Origin: an uncultured Lachnospiraceae bacterium
GTDB lineage: Bacteria; Bacillota; Clostridia; Lachnospirales; Lachnospiraceae
DNA length: 54,393 nt
Assembly: GCA_947591155.1 (NCBI GenBank)
Contig: CANQDA010000025.1
Span: 1 to 54,393 of the forward strand
Direction: 5' to 3'
Shown here: positions 30,891-40,118 of the stretch, piece after piece
Layout of the letters: each line of letters begins with the position of its first letter
Position numbering within the stretch: position 1 is the first letter of the stretch
Notes under the pieces: model-generated
The model's input: the letters and a program-made list of their open reading frames with translations, nothing else
Database searches by the model: none
What the model was told of the DNA's origin: nothing
Made by a program: the position numbers and the translations under genes

Positions 30891-32401
30891 TGGAATTTGT
30901 GCAGAATTTCCCCTTCTTCTCGATCCTGCTCTCGCTGTTTTCCGGGCCGCTGTGCTCCGTAATCGGCGGGAAGGCGGCCAGACGCATCAATCTGGCCGTG
31001 ATCACGGCGATCGGGGCGATGTCTGCGGCGGTGCTGCACTTCACGATCCGCACCGGGGAAGCGTATGTCTATCTGATGGGACATTTTCCTGCGCCCTGGG
31101 GCAACGAGATCCGCGCCGGCGTGCTGGAGGCGCTGATGGCGCTGTTTTTCTGCGTCGTCATGTTCCTGTGCATGGTGGGCGGTTCGCTGGAGCGCTCGCT
31201 TGAGATCGAGGAGAGTAAGGAAAATCTCTACTACGTGATGGTAAATCTGCTGCTCTCGTCGCTGCTGGCGCTGATCTACACGAACGACCTGTTCACGGCT
31301 TACGTGTTCGTGGAGATCAACACGATCTCGGCCTGCGGGCTGATCATGATCCGTCAGAACGGGCGCACGATCGAGGCGGCGACGCGCTACATGATCATGA
31401 GCCTCTTGGGCTCCGGTCTGCTGCTGCTCGGCATCTGTTTCCTCTACGACATGACGGGACACCTGCTGATGAGCAACATCAAGGAGCAGGTGCAGATCCT
31501 GCACGGCACGGGAGATTACCACATCCCGCTGCTCGTCACGGTCAGCCTGATGTCGGTCGGTATCGCGATCAAGAGCGCGCTGTATCCGTTCCACGCGTGG
31601 CTTCCGGACGCTTACGGCTACTCGACACTCTCGTCCGCAGCGATCCTCTCGTCGCTGGTATCGAAGGGCTACATTTTCCTGCTGGTAAAGATCTTCTACC
31701 GCGTGATCGGTTTTGACATCGTGCGCGACAGCAAGATCGTCAACATCCTGTTCGCGTTCGGCGTGGTCGGGATGATCATGGGTTCGGTCAGCGCGATCAA
31801 GGAGGGCAACATCCGCCGGATGATCGCCTACTCCTCGGTGGCGCAGATCGGTTATATCTACATGGGCTTCGGCATCGGGACGACGGCCGGCGTGATCGCG
31901 AGTCTGTATCACATTCTCTCGCACGCCGCGACAAAGTCGCTGCTGTTCGTCTCGGCTTCCGGGATCACGGACGCGTCGGGCGACAGCACGAGCTTCTTCG
32001 ATCTGACCGGAGCCGGATACCGCAACAAGCTGGCCGGTGTGGCGTTCACGGTGGGTTCGCTCTCGATGGTGGGCTTTCCGATGTTCTCGGGCTTCATCTC
32101 GAAGCTGCTGTTCGCGCAGGCCGCGGTCGACAGCGCGTACTATAAGATGCTTCCGGCGCTGATCGCCCTGGCGGTGAGCACGATCCTGAACGCGGTCTAC
32201 TTTATGAAAACGGTGATCCGCATCTACACCCCGGCCGATCGGGAAGAGGTGAGTCGCCGCGGCTTTAAGAATGTGACGGTCGCGGAGCAGAAGGCGAAGT
32301 CGGCGGCGCTCGTTTGCTTCATCGTATTGAACATGGCGCTCGGGCTGTGCTCGGAGCCGATCGTGCGGCTGCTGAGCGAGGGACTGAACATGTTCGCGTA
32401 A
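30890..32401 (+). CDS. mnhD: Proton-channel antiporter subunit MnhD-like (1 of 4)
   Basis: A 503-residue membrane protein of the Proton_antipo_M family (NuoL/M/N, MrpA/D) with about 14 helices. The residues of the proton path are kept: Glu in AYVFVEINTISA, Lys in AIKSALYPFHAWLPDAY and Lys in HAATKSLLFVSA. AAGGAGG lies 7 nt before ATG 30890, which overlaps the mnhC stop by one base. It is the first of four consecutive homologues, each keeping the Glu/Lys/Lys set. A structured intergenic element follows. Confidence 0.93.
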   Translation: MEFVQNFPFFSILLSLFSGPLCSVIGGKAARRINLAVITAIGAMSAAVLHFTIRTGEAYVYLMGHFPAPWGNEIRAGVLEALMALFFCVVMFLCMVGGSLERSLEIEESKENLYYVMVNLLLSSLLALIYTNDLFTAYVFVEINTISACGLIMIRQNGRTIEAATRYMIMSLLGSGLLLLGICFLYDMTGHLLMSNIKEQVQILHGTGDYHIPLLVTVSLMSVGIAIKSALYPFHAWLPDAYGYSTLSSAAILSSLVSKGYIFLLVKIFYRVIGFDIVRDSKIVNILFAFGVVGMIMGSVSAIKEGNIRRMIAYSSVAQIGYIYMGFGIGTTAGVIASLYHILSHAATKSLLFVSASGITDASGDSTSFFDLTGAGYRNKLAGVAFTVGSLSMVGFPMFSGFISKLLFAQAAVDSAYYKMLPALIALAVSTILNAVYFMKTVIRIYTPADREEVSRRGFKNVTVAEQKAKSAALVCFIVLNMALGLCSEPIVRLLSEGLNMFA

Positions 32402-32407
32402 GCAATG

Positions 32408-32535
32408 AGCCATGCCATACGGCGGCAAATACAGACGCGGGAGCTTGCTCACGAGCGGCTGTATTTGGCGTCGGATGATAGGGCGAATGCCCGCGACCGA
32501 GCCGGAGCGAATGCGGAGGCGAGGTTAGCACGGCT
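32408..32535 (+). ncRNA. Multibranched structured element B (putative RNA or intergenic repeat)
   Basis: The 169-bp gap inside the antiporter operon folds as a junction. A closing stem pairs AGCCATGC (32408-32415) with GCACGGCT (32528-32535, one mismatch). Arm 1 is CAAATACAG (32426-32434) / CTGTATTTG (32459-32467) with inner GAGC-TT-GCTC. Arm 2 is TCGG/CCGA (32471-32474 / 32497-32500) enclosing GGGC-GAAT-GCCC (32481-32492). Arm 3 is GCC/GGC near 32501-32520. The core GACCGAGCCGGAGCGAATGC recalls element A at 11332-11534. No known family is recognised. Confidence 0.5.
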
Positions 32536-32570
32536 TAAAGATATAAATTTTGTGTTTGGAGGAGAATAAC

Positions 32571-34208
32571 ATGGACGCATGGATTTTGCTTCCGGTAATT
32601 CTGCCGGTGCTCGCGGGAGTGATCCTGCTGCTGTCGCTGGCGTTTGAGAAGAGAAAAAACGGAGGAGGACAGCCCGACAGGGAGCCGGGGGAGGAAGAAC
32701 TGCGCAGCCTGCACAGATATGTGGTCGCGGTGCTGGCGGTCTCTGCCGCGCTCGCGCTGGCGGCGGTCTTAAGCGGAGAGCACAGCGTGACGCTGTTTGA
32801 GCTGCTGAAGGGGATTCCCGTGTATTTTCATGTGGACGACATCAGCCGTCTGTTCGCGTCGATTATCAGCGTCGTGTGGCTGCTCGTGGCGGTCTACTCT
32901 TTTGTCTATATGAAACACGAGGGGAAGGAGCAGCGTTTCTACGGTTTCTATCTGATCGTGTACGGCGTGCTGATGGCGCTTTCGTTTTCGGGCAACCTCG
33001 TGACGATGTACCTGTTCTACGAGATCATGACGCTTACTTCGATGCCTCTGGTGCTGCACAACGGCTCGCGCGAGGCGATCATGGCGGCGCTCAAATATCT
33101 GTTTTACTCGATGTGCGGCGCGTACCTCGGGCTGTTCGGTATCTTTTTCCTGTACAAATACTGCGATACGCTGACGTTCACGGCGGGCGGCACGCTGAAT
33201 CTTGAATTGGCGCAGGGGAACGTCACGATTCTGCTGATCGCGGTGTTCGGCATGCTGATTGGCTTCGGCGCGAAGGCTGGTATGCTTCCGCTGCACGCGT
33301 GGCTCCCGGCGGCGCATCCGGTGGCTCCGTCCCCGGCGTCCGCGGTGCTCTCCGGCGTCATCGCGAAGGCGGGCGTTCTGGCGATCATCCGCGTGGTGTT
33401 CTTTGTGGTCGGGCCGGATTTCCTGCGCGGGACCTGGGTGCAGACCGCGTGGATGACGCTCACGCTTTTGACGGTTTTCATGGGCTCGATGATGGCGTTT
33501 CGCGAGCCGGTGTTCAAGAAGAGGCTGGCGTACTCGACGGTCAGCCAGGTGTCGTATATTCTGTTCGGGCTCTCCGTGCTCTCCCCGGTCGGCATGACCG
33601 GAGCGCTGTTGCATGTGGTGTTCCACATGGTGATCAAGTGCGCGCTGTTTTTGACGGCGGGTATCTTTATCTTCCGCTGCGGTGAGACGAGAGTGGAGCA
33701 GTTCCGGGGAATCGGCAAGCAGATGCCGAAGACGCTCTGGTGCTATACTTTTGCGTCGCTGGCTCTGATCGGTATCCCGCCGACGAGCGGATTTGTCAGC
33801 AAGTGGTATCTGGCGCAGGGCGCGCTGGAGGCAGGAGTCGGCGCGTTCGGGATCATCGGACCGGCGGTGCTGCTCGTGAGCGCGCTGCTGACCGCGGGTT
33901 ATCTGCTGCCGATCACGACGAGCGGGTTCTTCCCGGGAGGGATCGTGAAACATGTGAAGGCGGAAGAAAAGCATAGCGCAGACGCTGCGGAGGCGGAACA
34001 AGGGCAGACCGCAGATGCAAAGAATGTGAAGGCAGAGAATGCGCACGGTGTAGACATCGTGGTCGACAGGGGGCAGGCGGCTAGCCTTGAACCCTCGCCT
34101 GAGATGCTGATCCCGCTCGCGATCCTTGCGGCGCTTGCGGTGCTGCTCGGCCTGTTCCCGAATCCGCTGATCAATTTTGTGAGCAGGATCGCCGCGTCGG
34201 TGATGTAG
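32571..34208 (+). CDS. Proton-channel antiporter subunit (2 of 4)
   Basis: A 545-residue Proton_antipo_M membrane protein. Proton-path residues: Glu in MYLFYEIMTLTSMP, Lys in GFGAKAGMLPLHAWLPAAHP and Lys in HMVIKCALFLTAG. Unlike its neighbours it carries a hydrophilic Ala/Glu/Lys-rich cytoplasmic insertion before the last helix (about residues 460-510). GGAGGAG precedes ATG 32571. It is separated from gene 1 by the structured element and from gene 3 by 12 bp. Confidence 0.92.
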   Translation: MDAWILLPVILPVLAGVILLLSLAFEKRKNGGGQPDREPGEEELRSLHRYVVAVLAVSAALALAAVLSGEHSVTLFELLKGIPVYFHVDDISRLFASIISVVWLLVAVYSFVYMKHEGKEQRFYGFYLIVYGVLMALSFSGNLVTMYLFYEIMTLTSMPLVLHNGSREAIMAALKYLFYSMCGAYLGLFGIFFLYKYCDTLTFTAGGTLNLELAQGNVTILLIAVFGMLIGFGAKAGMLPLHAWLPAAHPVAPSPASAVLSGVIAKAGVLAIIRVVFFVVGPDFLRGTWVQTAWMTLTLLTVFMGSMMAFREPVFKKRLAYSTVSQVSYILFGLSVLSPVGMTGALLHVVFHMVIKCALFLTAGIFIFRCGETRVEQFRGIGKQMPKTLWCYTFASLALIGIPPTSGFVSKWYLAQGALEAGVGAFGIIGPAVLLVSALLTAGYLLPITTSGFFPGGIVKHVKAEEKHSADAAEAEQGQTADAKNVKAENAHGVDIVVDRGQAASLEPSPEMLIPLAILAALAVLLGLFPNPLINFVSRIAASVM

Positions 34209-34220
34209 AGGAGGGAGAAG

Positions 34221-35696
34221 ATGAGCGAGGCAATTCTGGCAGTCGTAATTTTACTCCCGATCCTCGGCGGGGCGCTGATCCCTCTGCTGCCGTTCAAAAA
34301 CCGGACGCAGATGATGATCTACACGGAGGGGTTGGTGCTCTTAAATTCCGTGTTGACGATCATCACGCTGTTTCAGCAGCCGCAGGGGAGCTTCATTCTG
34401 TTTCGTTTTACGAGCGATCTGACGTTGAGTTTTCATGTTGACGGGATGGGTACGGTGTTCGCGGCGATCGTGTCGGTGCTGTGGCCGCTGTGCGTCCTGT
34501 ATGCGTTTGAATATATGGAGCATGAGAAGCACGAGAAGATCTTTTTCATGTTCTACGTGATCACGTTCGGCGTCACGCTGGGAATCGCGCTGGCGGAGGA
34601 CGTCGTGACGATGTACTGTTTCTATGAGATGCTGACGCTTGTGACGCTGCCGCTGATCATGCACACGCTGACGCGCGAGGCGGTGCTGGCGAGCCGGACG
34701 TATCTGTACTACTCGCTGGGCGGCGCGGCGTTCGCGTTTATCGGCGTGATCTTTATTTTGATCTACGGGACGACGCCGAATTTCACGCCGGGCGGCGTGC
34801 TGGATCTCGCCGCGGTCGGAGACAGGGTGAACATTCTGCTTTTGATCTACGTGCTGTGCTTCATGGGCTTTTCCGTGAAGGCGGCGATGTGGCCGTTCTC
34901 GTCGTGGCTGCCGCAGGCCGGCGTCGCGCCGACTCCTGTGACTGCGCTTCTGCACGCGGTGGCGGTCGTCAAAGCGGGCGCGTTCGCGGTTATGCGCGTC
35001 ACGTATTTCAGCTTCGGACCGGACTTTGTGCGCGGGACCTGGGCGCAGCATGTGGTGATGGCGCTCGCGATCTTCACGATCGTGTACGGCTGCAGCCGCG
35101 CGGTCAAGGAGACGCACATCAAGCGCCGCCTGGCATGGTCGACGGTCAGCAATCTGTCGTATATTCTGTTCGGCGCGGCAATCATGACGCCGCTCGGGCT
35201 GGTGGGGGCGCTCAGTCACATGGTGGCGCATGCGGTCATGAAGATCTGCTCGTTCCTGTGCGCGGGCGCCGTGATCTGCAAGACGGGGCGCGAGTACGTG
35301 CATCAATTGGACGGTTTCGGGCGGAAGATGCCGAAGGTGTTTGCCGCCTTCACGGTGGCCGGACTGGCGCTGATGGGCGTGCCGGGACTGTGCGGCTTTG
35401 TCAGCAAGTGGCAGCTTGTGCGCGCGGCCGTGGACAGCGGGGATCCGCTGGCGTATGTCGGCGTGGCGGCGCTGATGATCTCGGCGCTTCTGACGGCGAT
35501 TTATATGCTCACGATTGTCGTGCGGGCGTTTTTCCCGCGCAAGGACTTTGACTATGATACGATCCGGGACGTGAAGGATCCCGGCTGGAAGATGCTGCTG
35601 CCGTTCGCGCTCTTTGTGGTCGCGATTGTGACGATCGGTCTGCACTCGCAGCCGCTCATCAAAGGGCTGGAAGCGATCGCGGCACAGCTGCCGTAG
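34221..35696 (+). CDS. Proton-channel antiporter subunit (3 of 4)
   Basis: A 491-residue Proton_antipo_M membrane protein, similar in organisation to the preceding one. It keeps Glu in MYCFYEMLTLVTLP, Lys in GFSVKAAMWPFSSWLPQAG and Lys in HAVMKICSFLCAG. GAGGGAG lies just before ATG 34221. It is closely spaced with genes 2 and 4, so all should be made together and assembled into one complex. Confidence 0.92.
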   Translation: MSEAILAVVILLPILGGALIPLLPFKNRTQMMIYTEGLVLLNSVLTIITLFQQPQGSFILFRFTSDLTLSFHVDGMGTVFAAIVSVLWPLCVLYAFEYMEHEKHEKIFFMFYVITFGVTLGIALAEDVVTMYCFYEMLTLVTLPLIMHTLTREAVLASRTYLYYSLGGAAFAFIGVIFILIYGTTPNFTPGGVLDLAAVGDRVNILLLIYVLCFMGFSVKAAMWPFSSWLPQAGVAPTPVTALLHAVAVVKAGAFAVMRVTYFSFGPDFVRGTWAQHVVMALAIFTIVYGCSRAVKETHIKRRLAWSTVSNLSYILFGAAIMTPLGLVGALSHMVAHAVMKICSFLCAGAVICKTGREYVHQLDGFGRKMPKVFAAFTVAGLALMGVPGLCGFVSKWQLVRAAVDSGDPLAYVGVAALMISALLTAIYMLTIVVRAFFPRKDFDYDTIRDVKDPGWKMLLPFALFVVAIVTIGLHSQPLIKGLEAIAAQLP

Positions 35697-35711
35697 GAAG
35701 GAGGGACGGAT

Positions 35712-38090
35712 ATGAAGAGCAATTTCATTCTGGCGTTTCTTGTGTTTTATCCGTTTCTCGGCGGATTTCTCGCGTGGCTTGCGGGGAATTATGGAGAGGC
35801 TTTGCTGCAGAAAGCCGGTGGAAGGCAGATAGCACCGGGAGGGAAGCGGGAGTCCGGAAAAGAGTCGAATGGTTCTGCCGGAACAAAGCTCGGAAAGCTG
35901 TTTAGTAATAAGCTCGGTATAGACAATAACGCTTGCCGGGATTATGTGGCGAATTTCATCGTGATCAGCGAGTTTCTTGTCATGGCGATCCTGTTCGCGC
36001 GCTATGCGTCCGCGGCGGGAGAGGGCGCGGTGGCGGCGTGCCGGATTCCGGGGATCTGCGGGTTCGGACTCTCATTCACGCTCGACGGTTTCCGCCTGAT
36101 CTACGGCGCGGTGGCCTGCCTGATGTGGATGATGACGACGATCCTGTCTCGGCAGTATTTCGCGCACCATCACAATCGGAACCGTTTTTATATGTTCCTG
36201 CTGCTGACCTTCGGCGCGACGATGGGCGTGTTCCTCTCGGCGGATCTGTACACGACGTTTATCTTTTTCGAGATCATGTCCTTTACCTCTTATGTCTGGG
36301 TGGCGCAGGAGGAGAACGCCCCGTCGCTGCGCGCTGCGCTGACGTATCTGGCGGTCGCGGTGATCGGTGGTCTCGTGATGCTGATGGGGCTGTTTCTTGT
36401 CTACCATGAGCTTGGAACGCTGGAGATGGCGAAGCTGCTGCCGGCGGCGCGGGAGTATCTGGGGAATGCTGCGGAGGGTTCTGCTGTGTCAGGCAAGAAT
36501 GCTCTGGTGTCAGGCGCTTCGATTGTGATGACGGTCGAGGGCCGTCGCGCACTCCTGTACGCGGCGGGCGCCTGTATGCTTTTCGGCTTCGGCGCGAAGG
36601 CGGGCGCGTTCCCGCTGCACATCTGGCTTCCGAAAGCGCATCCGGTGGCTCCGGCTCCGGCGTCCGCGCTGCTGTCAGGTATCCTGACGAAGACCGGCGT
36701 CTTCGGCGTGCTTGTCACGACGAGCGGGTTGTTTTTGCACGATAAGACCTGGGGCAGCCTGATCCTTGCGATCGGTGTGCTCACGATGTTCGGCGGTGCG
36801 CTGCTCGCGGTCTTCTCGATTGACCTGAAGCGCACGCTCGCCTGCTCCTCGATGTCGCAGATCGGCTTTATTCTGGTGGGCGTCGGGATGCAGTGCCTGC
36901 TCGGCGAGGAGAATGCGCTCGCGGTGCGCGGGACGCTGCTGCATATGGTGAACCACTCGATGATTAAGCTGGTCCTCTTCATGGCGGCCGGCGTGATCTT
37001 CATGAATACGCACGCGCTGGATCTGAACGAGGTCCGCGGCTACGGCAGGAAGAAGCCACTTCTGAAGGCGATCTTCCTTGTCGGCGCGCTGGCGATCGGG
37101 GGTATCCCGCTCTTCGGCGGTTATATCAGCAAGACGCTGTTGCACGAGAGCATCGTGGAGTACGGCGGCGGCTGGATCATGCGGGCGGTCGAGTACATTT
37201 TCCTGTTCAGCGGCGGGCTGACGGTCGCCTACATGACGAAGCTGTTTGTGGCGATCTTTGTGGAGCGCAATGAGAGCGCGGAGCGCCAGAGAAAGTATGA
37301 CGCGCAGAAGGATTACATGAACGGCGCGAGCACCTTTGCGCTGGCGGGAAGTGCGGCTGTGCTTCTGGTCTGGGGTCTGTTCCCGCACGGGATCATGGAC
37401 CGCGCGGCTGGACTGGGACAGGGATTGATGCAGCTGGAGGAGTTCGGGCATGTGGTGGACTACTTCAGCTTTAAGAATCTGTCCGGAGCTATGATTTCCA
37501 TCGCGATCGGCGCGGTCGTCTATCTATTTGTAATCCGCAAGGTTTTGATGCGGCAGGAGGAAAACGGAATCGTGGCGAAGGGAAAGCGCACGAACGAAAG
37601 CGCGGCGTATGTCGATCTTTGGCCGACATGGCTCGACCTTGAGAATCTAATCTACCGCCCGCTGCTTCTGGACTTTCTTCCTTCAGTGTTCGGTGTGGTC
37701 TGCAGCTTCCTCGACAGGCTTCTCGAGACGCTGCTGCACTTTGTGCTTCCGATCAGCGGAGTGCTCTGCAGAGTGATGGACAGCTTTGTCGACCTGACGG
37801 TCGTGGCGCTGCGAAAGACGATCTATCGCGACAGCCCGCTGCCGCATGAGCGGCCGGAGGGCAACGTTGTCACGGCGATGCTGGGACATGTGATGAATTT
37901 CTGGCAGGGGATCGCGAACCATACCTGGCGGCGCCACAAACCGGCGCACAAGGATTACGTGCACATTCTCGCGGTACGGAACACGGCTCTGAAGGAGAAC
38001 AACACGATCATCGGGCGCAGCCTGTCGTTCGCCCTGCTGATGTTTGGCAGCGGACTGTGCCTCACGCTGATCTATATTTTGTGGTGGTAG
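35712..38090 (+). CDS. Large proton-channel antiporter subunit, NuoL/MrpA-like (4 of 4)
   Basis: A 792-residue Proton_antipo_M membrane protein. It has a polar insertion after the first helix (about 32-75), the core with Glu in TTFIFFEIMSFTSYVWVAQEE, Lys in GFGAKAGAFPLHIWLPKAHP and Lys in HSMIKLVLFMAAG, and a long C-terminal part (about 560-790) with additional amphipathic and transmembrane helices that may include a lateral helix like that of NuoL. AAGGAGGG precedes ATG 35712. It is the last gene of the operon, followed by a strong terminator. Confidence 0.92.
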   Translation: MKSNFILAFLVFYPFLGGFLAWLAGNYGEALLQKAGGRQIAPGGKRESGKESNGSAGTKLGKLFSNKLGIDNNACRDYVANFIVISEFLVMAILFARYASAAGEGAVAACRIPGICGFGLSFTLDGFRLIYGAVACLMWMMTTILSRQYFAHHHNRNRFYMFLLLTFGATMGVFLSADLYTTFIFFEIMSFTSYVWVAQEENAPSLRAALTYLAVAVIGGLVMLMGLFLVYHELGTLEMAKLLPAAREYLGNAAEGSAVSGKNALVSGASIVMTVEGRRALLYAAGACMLFGFGAKAGAFPLHIWLPKAHPVAPAPASALLSGILTKTGVFGVLVTTSGLFLHDKTWGSLILAIGVLTMFGGALLAVFSIDLKRTLACSSMSQIGFILVGVGMQCLLGEENALAVRGTLLHMVNHSMIKLVLFMAAGVIFMNTHALDLNEVRGYGRKKPLLKAIFLVGALAIGGIPLFGGYISKTLLHESIVEYGGGWIMRAVEYIFLFSGGLTVAYMTKLFVAIFVERNESAERQRKYDAQKDYMNGASTFALAGSAAVLLVWGLFPHGIMDRAAGLGQGLMQLEEFGHVVDYFSFKNLSGAMISIAIGAVVYLFVIRKVLMRQEENGIVAKGKRTNESAAYVDLWPTWLDLENLIYRPLLLDFLPSVFGVVCSFLDRLLETLLHFVLPISGVLCRVMDSFVDLTVVALRKTIYRDSPLPHERPEGNVVTAMLGHVMNFWQGIANHTWRRHKPAHKDYVHILAVRNTALKENNTIIGRSLSFALLMFGSGLCLTLIYILWW

Positions 38091-38103
38091 GCTCTAAGGA
38101 CTA

Positions 38104-38142
38104 AAAAGGCTATTGCGGGCAGATGCGGCAATAGCCTTTTAG
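38104..38142. terminator. Bidirectional terminator between antiporter operon and L,D-transpeptidase gene
   Basis: AAAAGGCTATTGC (38104-38116) and GCAATAGCCTTTT (38128-38140) form a perfect 13-bp stem with an 11-nt loop. T runs on both strands serve both the forward operon and the convergent minus-strand gene. Confidence 0.9.
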
Positions 38143-38229
38143 TAAGGAAAAAGTAGTTTTTTTCTAAATGGAAGAAAAATTATTGTTTATTTGCAATTCA
38201 GCTGCAATTATTTTATCTGTTGTCAGTAG

Positions 38230-39909
38230 TCATTTGTACAGCACCACCGGATATCCGATGTCGACGGCCTTGTAGATCCGCTCTGCGGCTTTCAGCGGCA
38301 GGTTGACGCAGCCGTGGGAGCCGTTTGTCTTGTAGATATCGCCGCCGAATTTGCTGCGCCAGGTCGCGTCGTGCAGGCCGTAGCCGCCGTGGAACGGCAT
38401 CCAGTAGTTGACGAACTCGCTGTAACCAGGACCGTCGAGCACATCCGGAGAATTCTTATAGTAGATGCTGTAGACGCCGCCCGGGGTCTCGCGGTCGGGG
38501 TTTCCGAGCGTGCCGGAAACACAGTCGGTCTCGAGGAGTTTTTTGCCATTCTTGTAAAGGAAAGCTTTCTGGTTCTCAAGATCCACTTCTATGTAGCTGT
38601 CGCCGATCACGTCGTCCCCGTCGAGGGAACGTCCCTTGTGGGCCCACACGGGCTCAAGACATTTTATCTGGTTCGTCTCAAGCGATTCCTGAAGGAGCGC
38701 TCTCGTTCCGTTCGTGTCGAGCTTCCAGCCGAAATCTCCCTCATAGAGGGTGATCTCGTTGCCATAGCTGGTGCGGAAGCTCTTCGGCTGTCCCTGTGTG
38801 TCGTACTTCTCGGCGAGCTGCGCGACGAAATTGTCGAGGAACGCGGGATCGAGCACAAGCTGGTGATCTTCGTTTTCCATGATCTGTGCAGACAGTTCGT
38901 CCGCGGTGATCGTCTCTGCCTTTGTGCCGAACAGGAGGGAGAGACGGAGATTGGCGTACGGGCCGTCCTCGCCGTACGGGTTGACGAGGTCGGTGTCGGC
39001 ACAGGCCTCCGGGCTGATCCAAGTCGGATCGAGCCGCCACATCTGGGAAACAGCGCCCGTATAATCGCTCAGGACGACGGAAGCGCCCAGGTAAGGACGG
39101 TAGGAGGCGAGCGTCAGGTATTGCCCGTCCGCGGTGCGGATGCAGCAGCAGCCGTGTCGGGCGTTTTCTATGATCCATGTCTGAGATTGAGCTGCGGCAG
39201 CGTCCTCCGGGCATTCCATGGCTGCCATAGTCACGGCGTTCTCATCGGGCAGGGCGGTGAGCGCGTCGCCTGTATGCAGGACGCTGACGCGGAAACTTCC
39301 GTCCGGGAGAGTTTCCAGATAAAATTTCTGCTGGTTGACGTTCAGGGAACGGAAAAGCTGAACCGCCTGACTGTCGACATTTTGAACCGTGCAGTGACGG
39401 ACGTCGAACACAAAGTCCTCATCCACGGCGCTTGCGATCTCATACAGTCCCTGTGCCGGGCCAGACGTTTCCGCTTGGCTTTTTGATCCTGAATCTGCTT
39501 CGGTAGACGCTTCGGCGGAGTTTTCTGTTTCCGCTTCTGCTTCAGTGGACGCCTCGGCAGCGCTTTCCGCTTCTGTTTCGGTGGACGCTACGGCGGCATA
39601 TTCCGTTTCTGCTTTGCTGTCCGTCTCCGTCATATCGGCCGTTTTTGCCTCGCGCTTTTCCCTGCTGCCTTCTGTGCCTGTCGTCTCAGCCTGGGATGCG
39701 ACAGGGTGCGAACCGAAGGGATCTGCTTGCGGCGGCACGATCTTCGGGTTCTGCTCATCCGGAGATTCCGTGATTTCCTCCATCGACACGATTTCAATGT
39801 CCGTGGCGGGAAGGTCTGCGGCCGACGCGAAAAGAGGGTCAGAGAAAAGTGAACCTGTAAAAACCGCGCCAGCGAGGATAACAGATGACAGAATACGAAA
39901 ATACTTCAT
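38230..39909 (-). CDS. Secreted L,D-transpeptidase (YkuD) with ricin-type and PG-binding domains
   Basis: A 559-residue exported enzyme that forms 3-3 peptidoglycan cross-links or attaches proteins to the wall. In order: signal peptide (1-30); low-complexity Glu/Ala/Thr/Ser linker (about 65-150); ricin-B-like beta-trefoil (about 150-310) with ADGQYLTL and SQMWRLDP; PG_binding_4-like region (about 325-430); YkuD catalytic domain (about 440-559) with SHGCVNLP, catalytic Cys534. ATG at 39909 is chosen because TGGAGG lies 8 nt upstream; an upstream in-frame Met would precede the signal peptide by 23 residues. It is divergent from the TPR lipoprotein gene and convergent with the antiporter operon. 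The lectin-like module is an unusual addition. Confidence 0.92.
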   Translation of the reverse strand: MKYFRILSSVILAGAVFTGSLFSDPLFASAADLPATDIEIVSMEEITESPDEQNPKIVPPQADPFGSHPVASQAETTGTEGSREKREAKTADMTETDSKAETEYAAVASTETEAESAAEASTEAEAETENSAEASTEADSGSKSQAETSGPAQGLYEIASAVDEDFVFDVRHCTVQNVDSQAVQLFRSLNVNQQKFYLETLPDGSFRVSVLHTGDALTALPDENAVTMAAMECPEDAAAAQSQTWIIENARHGCCCIRTADGQYLTLASYRPYLGASVVLSDYTGAVSQMWRLDPTWISPEACADTDLVNPYGEDGPYANLRLSLLFGTKAETITADELSAQIMENEDHQLVLDPAFLDNFVAQLAEKYDTQGQPKSFRTSYGNEITLYEGDFGWKLDTNGTRALLQESLETNQIKCLEPVWAHKGRSLDGDDVIGDSYIEVDLENQKAFLYKNGKKLLETDCVSGTLGNPDRETPGGVYSIYYKNSPDVLDGPGYSEFVNYWMPFHGGYGLHDATWRSKFGGDIYKTNGSHGCVNLPLKAAERIYKAVDIGYPVVLYK

Positions 39910-40040
39910 AACCGGAGCCTCCAAAAATTTCATACAGATGTGATTGTAACACAGAATGGACAGAAAGAACAGAAACATTTGATCTCAAAGCCAACTTTTC
40001 CGCGACGCGGATATTTTCCGTAGATATGTAAAAAGAATTA

Positions 40041-40049
40041 TGATATACT
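40041..40049 (+). promoter_or_regulatory. Extended -10 promoter for the TPR lipoprotein gene
   Basis: TGATATACT, an extended -10 element (TGn plus TATACT), 70 bp before the start codon at 40119. No good -35 is seen, as is common for this promoter type. Confidence 0.45.
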
Positions 40050-40118
40050 GCTAACGAAAAGAAGATTAGTTTTTATGTTTTGTAACGAGGAGATAAAATC
40101 ACAAGGACGGGAGATCTG

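Noticed and set aside
30674..32452. Long antisense frame over the first antiporter subunit
   Set aside because: The opposite strand encodes a clear Proton_antipo_M protein; the antisense product is Arg/His/Asp-rich with no recognisable fold.
27945..38090. Membrane-bound hydrogenase or formate hydrogenlyase operon
   Set aside because: No NiFe large or small subunit, ferredoxin-like or formate dehydrogenase gene is present in or beside the operon.
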